A stretch of 64,000 bases of DNA from Holophagae bacterium (GTDB lineage Bacteria; Acidobacteriota; Thermoanaerobaculia; Thermoanaerobaculales; Thermoanaerobaculaceae). Below the pieces are notes generated by a model. That model saw only the letters and a list, made by a program, of their open reading frames with translations. It did not search any database and was not told where the DNA came from. The stretch is taken from assembly GCA_012516935.1 (NCBI GenBank), contig JAAYVZ010000141.1, forward strand, positions 1 to 64,000. The letters are read 5' to 3'. The translations under genes and the position numbers were made by a program. Shown in pieces: positions 8,824 to 17,308 of this stretch. How positions within the stretch are numbered: the first letter of the stretch is position 1; every line of letters starts with the position of its first letter.

Positions 8824-9333
8824 ATGGACCTGAAAGAAGCCCTCACCGTGGCCATCGACTACGAGCACCGCGTGCGGGATCACTACGCTCGCGGCACCGA
8901 GGCGCTCCTCGACCCGAAGGCCAAGAAGGTATTCGAGACCCTGGCTCGTGAGGAGCAGGGGCACATCACCTACCTCGAAAGCCGCCTCGCCGAGTGGCAG
9001 AAACGTGGCTACGTCGACTCCCCCGAGTTGCCCACCATCTTGCCGTCGGTCGCCTGGGTGCAAACAGCGCGCGACCGGTTAGCCGACCTGCCGGCAGGCA
9101 CTACCACCGGGAACGAGATGGACCTACTCAAGACGGCGCTCGAGCTCGAGCGCGCCACGAGCGGCTTCTATCGCTCCCTCGTCGATACCCTGCCGGCCGG
9201 CCAGCGCGAGCTGTTCGCTCGCTTCCTGGCCATCGAGGAAGGGCACCTGGCGATCGTGCAAGCCGAGATCGACGCCGTCGCCGGACACGGCCACTGGTTC
9301 GACTTCCAGGAGTTCTCTCTCGAGGCGGGCTGA
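8824..9333 (+). CDS. ferritin-like diiron protein, rubrerythrin-type
   Basis: The 169-residue protein has the four-helix ferritin-like arrangement with paired iron-ligand motifs: YEHRVRDHY early in helix 1, EEQGH in helix 2, ELERATSGFY in helix 3 and EEGH in helix 4. This suits a carboxylate-bridged diiron site used in peroxide reduction or iron handling. It lacks the C-terminal rubredoxin CxxC knuckles of classical rubrerythrin, so the electron donor is separate. The ATG at 8824 has GGAGGG upstream. Confidence 0.85.
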   Translation: MDLKEALTVAIDYEHRVRDHYARGTEALLDPKAKKVFETLAREEQGHITYLESRLAEWQKRGYVDSPELPTILPSVAWVQTARDRLADLPAGTTTGNEMDLLKTALELERATSGFYRSLVDTLPAGQRELFARFLAIEEGHLAIVQAEIDAVAGHGHWFDFQEFSLEAG

Positions 9334-9387
9334 TCGGCCGGCAGAACTCTTCGGGCGGCGACTTGCTGGGTGGTTTCGGGAGGAAGC

Positions 9388-10470
9388 ATGGCTTTCGACC
9401 TGGGTAAGCTCTTCGAGGATGTCTTCGACCCCGAGCCGGGGGAGGTGGTGGTAGTGGCGTGTGATTTGCCGCGCCGATCCGAGGACGACACCCCGGCGTG
9501 GGCCGACCGACGGGCGATGGCGGCCGAGTGGCGCGCTGCCATGGAGGAACTGGGAAGCAGGCGTGGTTTTACCACCCTACCCATGCTTACCTACCCGGCA
9601 ACCGGCGCCAACAACGCCGAATTGCCCGCAACCGGCATCCTGGGCGGCCAGGAGGTCGAGCTTGGTTCGGCGATTCTCGGCAGCACGCTGGCGCTGTTCC
9701 TGACGGAGTACTCGGCGACGGCGCCCTTGGACGGCTTCACCCGCCAGAAAGAGGATTTCCGCGCCGCCTCGATGCCCGGCCTCGCCCGTGCGATGCAGGA
9801 CACAGCGCTGGCCGCCGACTACCGCGAGGTGGCGCGTCGCTGTCGCATCCTGGCTGAGCTTCTGGAGGGCGCCGATGCGGTCGAGGTACGCTTCTCGACC
9901 CAGGACGAGTGCCGATTCGACATCCGCTTCCGGCACCCGGAGGCCGACGACGGGTTCCTCCCCCGCTTCAAGCCCGGCGACCGGATCATCAACCTCCCGT
10001 CGGGCGAGACGTTCATCGTACCGTACGAGGGCGAGCGGCCATATGAACCCTCGCACACCGAAGGTATCCTGCCGGTCCAGGAAGGAGTCGAGCTGGCACG
10101 GCTGCGGGTCGAGGCCAACCGAATCGTGGCCGTGAACGGCGAGGGCGCTCTCGTGGCGCGCCTGAGCGCAGTATTTGCCGCCGACCCAGCCCGCCGCAAC
10201 GTGGCCGAGGTGGCGTTCGGCTGTAACGATCGCGCCCGCGTCTGGGGCAACGTGCTCGAGGACGAGAAAGCCGGTTTCCACTGGGCGTACGGACGTTCCG
10301 ACCACCTCGGAGGGGTCGTCGGCGTCGACGCCTTTTCCTCGCCGGCGCTGGTCACCCACCAGGACATCGTTTACGCGGCAGGAAACCCGATCCAGGTCCT
10401 CGATGCCGCCATCATCCGGGGGGCGCAGCGGGTCCCGGTCATGTGCCACGGCCAGTACGTTGTCTTCTGA
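9388..10470 (+). CDS. M29-like leucyl aminopeptidase
   Basis: The 360-residue protein resembles the C-terminal catalytic part of thermophilic M29 aminopeptidases (aminopeptidase T/PepS). Recognisable motifs are NLPSGE near residue 204, NVAEVAFGCND and GNVLEDEKAGFHWAYG with the Glu and His ligands, and HQD near the C-terminus matching the HxD metal pair. It would remove N-terminal residues from peptides using two metal ions. The ATG at 9388 has GGGAGGA at a good distance. Assignment to M29 is by motif order rather than overall identity. Confidence 0.75.
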   Translation: MAFDLGKLFEDVFDPEPGEVVVVACDLPRRSEDDTPAWADRRAMAAEWRAAMEELGSRRGFTTLPMLTYPATGANNAELPATGILGGQEVELGSAILGSTLALFLTEYSATAPLDGFTRQKEDFRAASMPGLARAMQDTALAADYREVARRCRILAELLEGADAVEVRFSTQDECRFDIRFRHPEADDGFLPRFKPGDRIINLPSGETFIVPYEGERPYEPSHTEGILPVQEGVELARLRVEANRIVAVNGEGALVARLSAVFAADPARRNVAEVAFGCNDRARVWGNVLEDEKAGFHWAYGRSDHLGGVVGVDAFSSPALVTHQDIVYAAGNPIQVLDAAIIRGAQRVPVMCHGQYVVF

Positions 10471-10488
10471 CGCCCTTCCCGATCGCCG

Positions 10489-11568
10489 TCACCGGTCCGG
10501 ATTGCCGACGGCCCACCCCGCTCTGGCCCCTGTCCCCGAAACGGGAGGACCACCTGCTCCCGGATGGCCGTACTCGGCCGAACCGATGCTCTGGATGCGG
10601 GCGGCGGCCTCAGCCTCGCCGACGCTCGATCGCCAGTGACCGGTGAGGCGAAAGCCGGTGAGCACGGCCAGGAACACTCCTGCAACCGCCAGGGCTGCCA
10701 GCCCCGGACGCAGTCCGCTCTCGCCTCGACGGGGACCCCGAACCGCCAGACACCGTGTCACCGGACAGGCGGCGACGCAGTCCTGGCACCCCGAGCACTC
10801 CACGTTCTCGACCCGGCCAGCGGCGTGCACCGCGATCCTCGCCGGGCAGGCTCTGGTGCATGCCCGGCAGTCGATGCAGGTGGCGGCGTTCCGCTCGATG
10901 CGTAACGGCGCCAGACGGCCGAGCAGGCCCACAAGCGCCCCGTATGGGCATAGGTAGCGGCACCAGGCGTCTCGCACCAGCACCGAGGCGACAACGAGCA
11001 CTCCCAGCACGCTGAGCGTCAGCCGTGACGGTTCGGCGAAAAACAGCAGCATCTTGACGTCCGCGACACGGTTGTAGGGGGAGTCGAGAAACGCCTCGAG
11101 CGCGGGCAGCTCCATCGCCAGCCAGGTGGCCCAGACGAAGAAGGCGAGCAGCAGGTACTTGAGGCTGCGCAATGGGATGTCGAGCCAGCGGGGGAGAAGC
11201 CACGTCCGGCCCAGAAGCGTGCGGCCGACACCGCCCAAAAGCTCCGAGAGCGTCCCCACCGGGCACACATGGGAGCAAAACGCCCGCGGCAGCACGAGGC
11301 TCGACACGCACGCGGCGAGGAGAATCGCCAGCGCTGCCGGGTGGACCGGATGGATCCCACCGCCGACGACCCACAGCCGGAGCGACATCAGCGCCGAGAT
11401 CGGCAGGAACCCCTCGACGCCGGCTGGTCTGGCGACAGCCGGTAACCTGCCCCCGAGGTGCGCTGTGGCCCACAGCGAGAACTGGACGCCGATCGCCAGG
11501 ACGATGAGCCCGAAAAACCCCTGGACGAGGTGGCGGGTGCGAATGCGCGAAAGGTACCCCGAGCTCAC
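10489..11568 (-). CDS. membrane polyferredoxin, NapH/NosR-like
   Basis: This membrane-bound electron-transfer protein of about 359 residues has four to five membrane segments. Two CxxxCP motifs (CSHVCPVG and CRYLCPYG) at membrane boundaries match the NapH/NosR/RdxA group. Two adjacent [4Fe-4S] ferredoxin motifs follow (CIDCRACTRACP and CSGCQDCVAACP). Such proteins pass electrons from quinol or NADPH systems to a periplasmic partner. No partner is encoded next door. I chose GTG 11568 because GGGAG lies five bases upstream; GTG 11586 is the alternative. Confidence 0.85.
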   Translation of the reverse strand: MSSGYLSRIRTRHLVQGFFGLIVLAIGVQFSLWATAHLGGRLPAVARPAGVEGFLPISALMSLRLWVVGGGIHPVHPAALAILLAACVSSLVLPRAFCSHVCPVGTLSELLGGVGRTLLGRTWLLPRWLDIPLRSLKYLLLAFFVWATWLAMELPALEAFLDSPYNRVADVKMLLFFAEPSRLTLSVLGVLVVASVLVRDAWCRYLCPYGALVGLLGRLAPLRIERNAATCIDCRACTRACPARIAVHAAGRVENVECSGCQDCVAACPVTRCLAVRGPRRGESGLRPGLAALAVAGVFLAVLTGFRLTGHWRSSVGEAEAAARIQSIGSAEYGHPGAGGPPVSGTGARAGWAVGNPDR

Positions 11569-11684
11569 GTCCACTCCCACGAGCACTCTCGACCACCCCG
11601 GAGCGGGTCGGCCTTGACCACGGTCAAGCTCGCGGTCGGCAGCGACCAGCGTGTCGTCTGGGTGGAAACCACCACCCTCGGCGA

Positions 11685-12053
11685 TCAGTCGCTGCCCTCC
11701 TTGGCCAGCGTCGAGAGCACCACGGTGACGAGGCTCACCACCAGACCGCCGAGAAACGCCGGCATGAAGCCGTCGACTTGGAAGCCGATCCCGAACCCCT
11801 GGGCGATGCGCGAGGCCAGGTAAAGCGTCGTCGCATTGATCACCAGCACGAACAACCCCAACGTCAGGATGATCAAAGGGCAGGTGAGGAGCTTGAGGAA
11901 GGGACGGATAACCGCGTTGACGAGCCCCAACACGAGCGCCATACCTGCGTAGGCGAGCCACGCCTGACCTTCGACGCGGATACCAGGCACCAGCCATGCG
12001 GCTGCAAACAACGCGAGGGCGGTAATGAACCACCGGACGACGAGCTTGCCCAT
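11685..12053 (-). CDS. phage-holin-4-like four-TM membrane protein
   Basis: The 122-residue protein is nearly all hydrophobic, with four predicted membrane segments, and matches the bacterial family named after phage holin superfamily IV (YvlD-like). The motif GLVNAVIRPFLKLLTCPLIILTLG around residues 40-65 is the family hallmark. Despite the name these are chromosomal proteins of unknown role. The ATG at 12053 has GGGAGG upstream. It is divergent from the first nitroreductase gene. Confidence 0.85.
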   Translation of the reverse strand: MGKLVVRWFITALALFAAAWLVPGIRVEGQAWLAYAGMALVLGLVNAVIRPFLKLLTCPLIILTLGLFVLVINATTLYLASRIAQGFGIGFQVDGFMPAFLGGLVVSLVTVVLSTLAKEGSD

Positions 12054-12136
12054 CGGACCTCCCTGCCGGTCAGCATACTCTACGGTGCTATCCTGCAGAC
12101 GGCTCGCCGCCCCCACGGCCAGCCGGGAGTGGGGCA

Positions 12137-12646
12137 ATGGACACCATCGAGGCTATCCTGACCCGCCGAAGCGTACGTTCCTTCACTGCCGAGCCGGTGT
12201 CGCCGGAGATCGTGCAGGAGCTGCTGCGGGCTGCGATGCAGGCGCCGTCGGCCGGCAACCAGCAGCCTTGGCAGCTCGTCGTGCTCGACGAGCGGGCGCT
12301 GCTCGAGCAGGTCGCCGCTGCTCAGCCGTACGCACCGATGGCGGCGCATGCACCGCTCGCCATCGTCGTCTGCGGCGACACGCGCCTCGAACGCCACACC
12401 GGGTACTGGGTGCAGGACTGCTCGGCTGCGGTTCAAAACCTCCTCCTCGCCGCCCATGCCCGCGGCCTGGGAGCGGTGTGGACCGCTGTCTACCCGCGGG
12501 CCGAGCGGGTGCGGGCGTTCCAGGATCTCTTGCACCTGCCACCCGAGGTCATCCCCCTAGCCATGGTCGTGCTCGGGCACCCATCCCAGACAGTGCCTCC
12601 CGCCGATCGCTTCCTGCCCGACCGCGTTCACCATAACCGCTGGTGA
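12137..12646 (+). CDS. nitroreductase family flavoprotein 1
   Basis: The 169-residue protein is an NAD(P)H-dependent FMN oxidoreductase fold. The N-terminal RRSVRSF and the APSAGNQQPW motif are the FMN-contact signatures; LLLAAHARGLGAVW near residues 100-115 is the usual helix. The natural substrate is unknown. It overlaps or adjoins a second, related nitroreductase gene (start at 12655) on the same strand, and the two may form a homo- or heterodimer. Confidence 0.9.
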   Translation: MDTIEAILTRRSVRSFTAEPVSPEIVQELLRAAMQAPSAGNQQPWQLVVLDERALLEQVAAAQPYAPMAAHAPLAIVVCGDTRLERHTGYWVQDCSAAVQNLLLAAHARGLGAVWTAVYPRAERVRAFQDLLHLPPEVIPLAMVVLGHPSQTVPPADRFLPDRVHHNRW

Positions 12647-12654
12647 GGAGCGAT

Positions 12655-13164
12655 ATGGAGCTGATGGCTGCGATCACGAGCCGATACAGTGTACGGGCGT
12701 ACCGGCCGGAGCCGGTGGAGCCGGCCACGCTCGCTGCCGTTCTCGAGGCAGCCCGGCAAGCGCCCACCGCCTGCAACCTCCAGCCATTCCAGCTCCTGGT
12801 CATCCGCACCGAGGGCCGCCGGGAGGAGCTGGCGCGCATCTACCACCGTCCGTGGTTTGCCGACGCCCCGCTCGTCATCGGCATCTGCTCCCTGCCCGGA
12901 GCAGCGTGGCGACGGCGCGACGGCAAGAGCTATGCCGATATCGACGCCGCCATTGCCATGGACCACCTCATTTTGGCCGCCACCGCTCTGGGCCTTGGAA
13001 CCTGCTGGGTGGCGGCGTTCGACCCAGCGACCGCGCGCGAGGTACTGCACCTCCCGGCCGACGTCGAGCCGATCGCGTTCACGCCCCTCGGCTACCCGGC
13101 AGACACCCCGCGCCCCAAGGTCCGCAAGCCCCTCGGCGAGCTCGTCCGCCACGAAGGCTGGTAG
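12655..13164 (+). CDS. nitroreductase family flavoprotein 2
   Basis: This 169-residue paralogue of the preceding protein has the same motifs: SRYSVRAY, APTACNLQPFQ and LILAATALGLGTCW. It differs in the central segment, which carries an extra basic stretch (AAWRRRDGKS). I chose ATG 12655 because GAGGAG precedes it by six bases; the GTG at 12643 overlaps the upstream stop and is less likely. Tandem position and equal length suggest duplication followed by divergence. Confidence 0.9.
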   Translation: MELMAAITSRYSVRAYRPEPVEPATLAAVLEAARQAPTACNLQPFQLLVIRTEGRREELARIYHRPWFADAPLVIGICSLPGAAWRRRDGKSYADIDAAIAMDHLILAATALGLGTCWVAAFDPATAREVLHLPADVEPIAFTPLGYPADTPRPKVRKPLGELVRHEGW

Positions 13165-13329
13165 CCCGCCCGATCGTCTCCCCCAGCCCCCCTCCCGGTC
13201 GCTGGCCGTTGGCTCTCGGTCTTCCTCTGCACCCCCCACACAAAAAGGGCGGCCGGCTCCCCACCTCCCATCCGCCCGCGGGGGTGGGGGTACCAACAAC
13301 GATCGACCAACAACTGTCTCACCGCCACC

Positions 13330-13358
13330 TTGCAGGAACGGCGGGAAACGGGTATAGT
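13330..13358 (+). promoter_or_regulatory. candidate rpmE promoter
   Basis: TTGCAG (13330-13335), a 17-base spacer and TATAGT (13353-13358) precede the rpmE start by 37 bases. The expected transcription start is near 13364, at the base of the leader hairpin. Confidence 0.5.
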
Positions 13359-13362
13359 TATC

Positions 13363-13382
13363 GGCCCCGCGCTGGCGGGGCC
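13363..13382 (+). other. rpmE 5' leader hairpin
   Basis: GGCCCCGC (13363-13370) and GCGGGGCC (13375-13382) form a perfect 8-bp stem with a GCTG loop, ending a few bases before the GAGGAG ribosome binding site of rpmE. It may be an autoregulatory L31 leader as known in other phyla, or a 5' stabilising hairpin. Confidence 0.5.
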
Positions 13383-13395
13383 ACGAGGAGGCACC

Positions 13396-13608
13396 ATGAA
13401 GCCGAAGATCCACCCCGCGTACCACGAGGTCGAGGTGCGCTGCGCTTGCGGCAACGTCTTCAAGACCCGCTCGACGAAGAAGGAGATCCGCCTCGAGATC
13501 TGCTCCAACTGCCACCCGCTGTTCACCGGCAAGCAGAAGCTCATCGACTCCGCCGGCATGGTCGAGCGTTTTCAGCGCCGTTACGGCAAGCAAGCTGAGC
13601 AGAAATAG
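13396..13608 (+). CDS. rpmE: 50S ribosomal protein bL31, zinc form
   Basis: The 70-residue protein is a component of the large ribosomal subunit at the central protuberance. It is the zinc-binding C+ type: CACG (residues 16-19) and CSNCH (36-40) provide four cysteines. The ATG at 13396 has GAGGAG upstream; an upstream in-frame ATG at 13330 lies in the promoter region and is rejected. A hairpin terminator follows at 13633. Confidence 0.97.
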   Translation: MKPKIHPAYHEVEVRCACGNVFKTRSTKKEIRLEICSNCHPLFTGKQKLIDSAGMVERFQRRYGKQAEQK

Positions 13609-13632
13609 CGTCCGTGCTCGAGCTTCTCTCCA

Positions 13633-13663
13633 GGCCGGGGTACGCCCCGGCCTTCTATGTTTC
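13633..13663 (+). terminator. rpmE terminator hairpin
   Basis: GGCCGGGG (13633-13640) and CCCCGGCC (13645-13652) pair perfectly around a TACG loop, followed by a T-rich run (TTCTATGTTT). This fits an intrinsic terminator for rpmE. Confidence 0.7.
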
Positions 13664-13812
13664 CCGCTGACCACAATCGATCGCCTGGTTGATGCCCTCG
13701 TCGGTGCCACCGCTCCCCCTCGGGTCGGGCGAAAGTGGGGGCCTCGGTGGCCGAGTCGTGCGGGGGTGCGGGAGAGAGCCTTCGTCTGCCGACTCTCATC
13801 CGGGCGGGCGGG

Positions 13813-14133
13813 TTACCAAATCCCGAGCTCGGCCTGGATCTCCTCGGATGCGTCGGTGCGCGGGTCCCACGGCGGGCTCCAGACGAGGTCCACGGCAGCG
13901 GCGGCCACGCCGGGCAGCGCCGCCACGACGGCCCGCACGTCCTCCAGGATGCGCGGCGCCTCCGGGCAGAACGGGCTCGTCAGCGTCATCAGCACGCGCA
14001 CACGGGCACCGTCCGAGCCGATGTGGACGTCGCGCACGAGCCCGAGATCGACGATCGAGAACCCGATCTCGGGATCCTCCACGACCCGCAGCGCCTCCCG
14101 CACCTGCTCCTCCGTCAGTACTGGCTCGCTCAC
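13813..14133 (-). CDS. sufT: MIP18/DUF59 family protein, SufT-like
   Basis: The 106-residue protein is of the MIP18/DUF59 (PaaD-like) family, which helps mature Fe-S proteins. The family pattern is clear: VEDPEIGFSIVDLGLV near the N-terminus and LTSPFCPEAP with the conserved Cys in the middle. The start is GTG 14133 with GGAGGAG upstream, overlapping the sufU stop (GTGA). It is the last gene of the SUF operon, so a role in cluster delivery is well supported by context. Confidence 0.85.
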   Translation of the reverse strand: MSEPVLTEEQVREALRVVEDPEIGFSIVDLGLVRDVHIGSDGARVRVLMTLTSPFCPEAPRILEDVRAVVAALPGVAAAAVDLVWSPPWDPRTDASEEIQAELGIW

Positions 14134-14678
14134 GGCTCCTCCTTCCCCGCGCGGGCGACGCCAGCCGCATGGCCAATCGCGTGCGAGCGCACGGCATCCT
14201 CGAGCGTCACCCACGGCAGCATTGCGCACTTCACGCGCACCGGAAAACGCGCCACGCCCCCAAGCCCCGCCAGGTCCCCGAGGTCGAGCTCAGGTGGTAC
14301 CTCGTTGCCGCGCAAGAGATCTCGAAACCCCTCGATGAGACGAAATACCTCCGCCACATCGAGACCGGGGACCAGCTCGGCGAGCATCGACCCCGATGCC
14401 GTGCAGATGGCGCAACCACGGCCCGTCACCTGCACTCCGGCTACGCTCTCGGCGTCCAGCGCTAGGCGGACCTCGACCTCGTCGCCGCAAACTGGGTTGA
14501 AGCCGTGGGCCGAGGCATCGACCCGCGCAAGCGGTTCGCGGCCGCGCGGATGACGCTGATGGTCCAGCACGACCTCGCGATAGAGGTCGTCGAGAGGCGC
14601 CCCGGACTGCTCGCTGGCAAACCGGAAGCCGGAGCCAGCGAGCCGGGGGCTGGGCGAGCGGGGGTCGTCAGCGCTCAT
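14130..14678 (-). CDS. sufU: SufU-type sulfur transfer/scaffold protein
   Basis: The 182-residue protein receives sulfur from SufS. The three family cysteines are present: NPVCGD, GCAICTAS and VKCAMLPW. About 25 extra residues precede the usual start (LYREVVLDHQRHPRG near residue 32), so a downstream start is possible, but the ATG at 14678 overlaps the sufS stop as expected in this operon. SufU is the zinc-dependent partner of SufS seen mainly in Gram-positives; here it replaces SufE. Confidence 0.92.
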   Translation of the reverse strand: MSADDPRSPSPRLAGSGFRFASEQSGAPLDDLYREVVLDHQRHPRGREPLARVDASAHGFNPVCGDEVEVRLALDAESVAGVQVTGRGCAICTASGSMLAELVPGLDVAEVFRLIEGFRDLLRGNEVPPELDLGDLAGLGGVARFPVRVKCAMLPWVTLEDAVRSHAIGHAAGVARAGKEEP

Positions 14679-15964
14679 GAGCCAAAGTAGCGGCGGGCGG
14701 CCATCAGGCCGTCGACCAGCGCATCCACATCGTCATGGTCGGAGTAAACCCCGAACGAGGCGCGGACGGTGGCGGTCTCGCCCAGGCGCCGCATGAGCGG
14801 CTGGGCGCAATGGTGGCCGGCTCGCACGGCAACCCCGAGGTTGTCCAGGACCTGTGCCTGGTCGTGGGGGTGGATATCGGGGTCGGTGAACGACACGAGA
14901 CCGCCGCGGCGCGCCGGGTCGAGCGGACCGTGGACTCGCAGGAAGCCGAGCGAGGACAGCCGGTCGAGCGCATAGGCGACGAGACCCTGCTCGTGGACCC
15001 GCACCGGCCCGAGGCCGAGCTCCTCGAACAGATCGAGCGCAGAAGGGAACGCCGCTGCACCAGCGATGTTCGGGGTGCCGGCCTCGAGTCGGTGCGGGAG
15101 GCCGTTCCAGGTGGCGCGGTCGAGGTGCACCTCGCGGATCATCTCCCCCCCGCCCCATACCGGCTCGACCTCCTCGAGGCGCTCGAGCCGGCCGACGAGG
15201 AACCCGACCCCGGTGGGGCCGTACGCCTTGTGGGCGGAGAACGCGAGGAAGTCGGCGCCCAGGGTCGCGAAGTCGACCGGCAGGTGCGGCACCGACTGCG
15301 CGCCGTCCACCACCACGACCGCGCCGACCCGACGGGCCATCTCGGCGATCTCCGGCACCGGGTTGATCGTGCCCAGGACGTTCGACATCGCGGTGACGGC
15401 GACGACGCGCGTGCGGGCCGAGAGCAGGCGTGCGAAGGCAGCGAGGTCCAGCTCGCCGTCGTCGGTGACCGGTACGTGCCGCAGCGTCACGCCGCGCTCC
15501 CGGGCCAGCATGATCCAGGGCACCAGGTTGGAGTGGTGCTCCATCTCGGTCGTGACGACCTCGTCGCCCGGCCCCAGCCGCGCCCCCCAGCCCCGTGCGA
15601 CCAGGTTGAGCGCCTCGGTCGCGTTGCGGGTGATGACGACCTGGCGGGCATCGGCGGCGCCGACGAACCGCGCCACCCGGTGGCGGCACGTCTCGTACGC
15701 CGCCGTGGCCTCCTCGGCGAGGGTGTGTACACCGCGGTGCACGTTGGCATTCGACAGCCGGTAGTGGCGCTCGATAGCGTCGAGCACGGCGAGCGGCTTG
15801 TGCGTCGTGGCCGCGTTGTCGAGGTAGACGAGCCGGTGCCCGTTGATCAGCCGTCCGAGAGCCGGGAACCGTCCGCGCAGCGCCCGCGCGTCGAGCGACC
15901 CTGCGTCGCCTCGCTCTCCGGACCCCTGACCCCGGATCTCGACCCCCAGATCGGCGTTCATCAC
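14675..15964 (-). CDS. sufS: cysteine desulfurase SufS
   Basis: This 429-residue PLP enzyme takes sulfur from cysteine for Fe-S assembly. The PLP lysine is in SAHKAYGPTG, the substrate motif is LDNAATTHKP and the catalytic cysteine is in GHHCAQPLM near the C-terminus. About 20 residues precede the conserved start. The start may be GTG 15964 or ATG 15961; the sufD stop is 3-4 bases upstream. SufU and SufBCD neighbours confirm the SufS (group II) assignment. Confidence 0.95.
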   Translation of the reverse strand: MMNADLGVEIRGQGSGERGDAGSLDARALRGRFPALGRLINGHRLVYLDNAATTHKPLAVLDAIERHYRLSNANVHRGVHTLAEEATAAYETCRHRVARFVGAADARQVVITRNATEALNLVARGWGARLGPGDEVVTTEMEHHSNLVPWIMLARERGVTLRHVPVTDDGELDLAAFARLLSARTRVVAVTAMSNVLGTINPVPEIAEMARRVGAVVVVDGAQSVPHLPVDFATLGADFLAFSAHKAYGPTGVGFLVGRLERLEEVEPVWGGGEMIREVHLDRATWNGLPHRLEAGTPNIAGAAAFPSALDLFEELGLGPVRVHEQGLVAYALDRLSSLGFLRVHGPLDPARRGGLVSFTDPDIHPHDQAQVLDNLGVAVRAGHHCAQPLMRRLGETATVRASFGVYSDHDDVDALVDGLMAARRYFGS

Positions 15965-15967
15965 CGG

Positions 15968-17242
15968 TCAGTCCTCGCTGTGCAGCCGCTCGGCAATCAG
16001 CGCCTCGATGCGCTCCCTCGTCGTCTGGGGCAGCCGCCGCAGCGTCTGATCCAAAAACCCGTAGACGATGAGCCGTTGTGCTTGGCCTGGCGGCAGGCCG
16101 CGCGAGAGCAGGTAGAAGAGCTGCTCGGCGTCGAGCGGCGCCACCGTGGCGCCGTGGCTGCAGCGCACGTCGTCGGTGAGGATCTCGAGCTCAGGGATGG
16201 TCTCGGCTCGCGCGTCGGCCGACAGCAGGAGGTTGCGGTTTTCCTGGTACGCCTCGCTGGCGCCGGCGCTCTCCGCGATTCGGATCAAGCCGGTATACGT
16301 CGAGTGCGCCGCCTGCGTGAGCGCGACCTTGAAGTCGAGGTGTGAGCGGGTGCGTGGTGCCGAATGCAGGTGCTCGGTGTGATGATCGAGGTGCTGCCGA
16401 TTCCCGCCCATCGCCACCCCGCACGTCTCGACCTCGGCACCCTCACCCTCGAGCAGCGCGCCGGCATCCACCTTGACCACTGCGCCACCGAAGCTGGCGA
16501 GCGACAGCTGGGCCTTCGCGCCGCGGGCGAGCCTCGCTCGCACGGTGAGGTGACCGATGACGCCTCCGTGCCAGCGCTGCACGAGACCGTGACGCACGTG
16601 GGCCGACGGCCCCACCAGCAGCTCGCTGATGCCCAGCACGTGCGAGCTCTCCAGCGTGCCGCACAGGTGGTTTTCGACGATCTCGAAGCTCGAGCTCTCA
16701 CCCGCCAGCACCAGGACTCGCGGGGTGGCCACCGACCCGGACCCACCGGCAACGATCTGCAGCTCGATAGGTGCGGCCAACCGCACCCCGGCCGGCACGC
16801 GCACGAGCACGCCGCCTTGCCAGACGGCGGTGTTGAGCGCCTCCACGAATCCGTGTGAGGGTGGCACCGCGCTGCCGAGAGTTTCCTCGACATCGGCTCC
16901 GTGCAGGTCCGTCACCGTCACGCCGGCGCGCCTCGCCACGTCGGCGAGCTCGAGCTCGCGCACGGCACCCCCCGCGATCAGGGCGGTGGCGCTGTGCGAG
17001 CCGTTCACCACCCAATCGGCACGAACCTCGGTCGGCACCGCACCCACCGACTCGCGGTGGGGTACGAACAGCCGCGGGTCGGTGTAGCGCCACAGGTGCC
17101 GCGCCCGATCTGGCAACACCATCTCCGCCAGCACCTCCCGGGCCTGCCGACGCATCGCCCGCAGCGCCGCCGGCTCCCCGCGCGCGTCGGAGATCCTCTC
17201 CACCTCCAGGCCAGGCATGACGAGCACCGGCTCCGCACTCAT
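15968..17242 (-). CDS. sufD: Fe-S assembly scaffold subunit SufD
   Basis: The 424-residue SufD forms the SufBC2D scaffold complex that builds Fe-S clusters. The C-terminal beta-helix part carries the shared SufB/D signature (DDVRCSHGATVAPLDAEQLFYLLSRG), with the conserved His in CSHGAT. I chose ATG 17242, which gives MSAEPV; a longer frame reaches 17284 but overlaps only intergenic bases before it and has no better ribosome binding site. Confidence 0.93.
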   Translation of the reverse strand: MSAEPVLVMPGLEVERISDARGEPAALRAMRRQAREVLAEMVLPDRARHLWRYTDPRLFVPHRESVGAVPTEVRADWVVNGSHSATALIAGGAVRELELADVARRAGVTVTDLHGADVEETLGSAVPPSHGFVEALNTAVWQGGVLVRVPAGVRLAAPIELQIVAGGSGSVATPRVLVLAGESSSFEIVENHLCGTLESSHVLGISELLVGPSAHVRHGLVQRWHGGVIGHLTVRARLARGAKAQLSLASFGGAVVKVDAGALLEGEGAEVETCGVAMGGNRQHLDHHTEHLHSAPRTRSHLDFKVALTQAAHSTYTGLIRIAESAGASEAYQENRNLLLSADARAETIPELEILTDDVRCSHGATVAPLDAEQLFYLLSRGLPPGQAQRLIVYGFLDQTLRRLPQTTRERIEALIAERLHSED

Positions 17243-17308
17243 CGCCCACGCCCTTCGCTCGCGGCGGGCGGGGGCACGGGCCACGGACCATGGACCACCG
17301 CAGACGAG

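Noticed and set aside
14735-16345. 536-residue plus-strand frame opposite sufS/sufD
   Set aside because: It is an antisense shadow of two conserved genes in GC-rich sequence, with no motif and no ribosome binding site.
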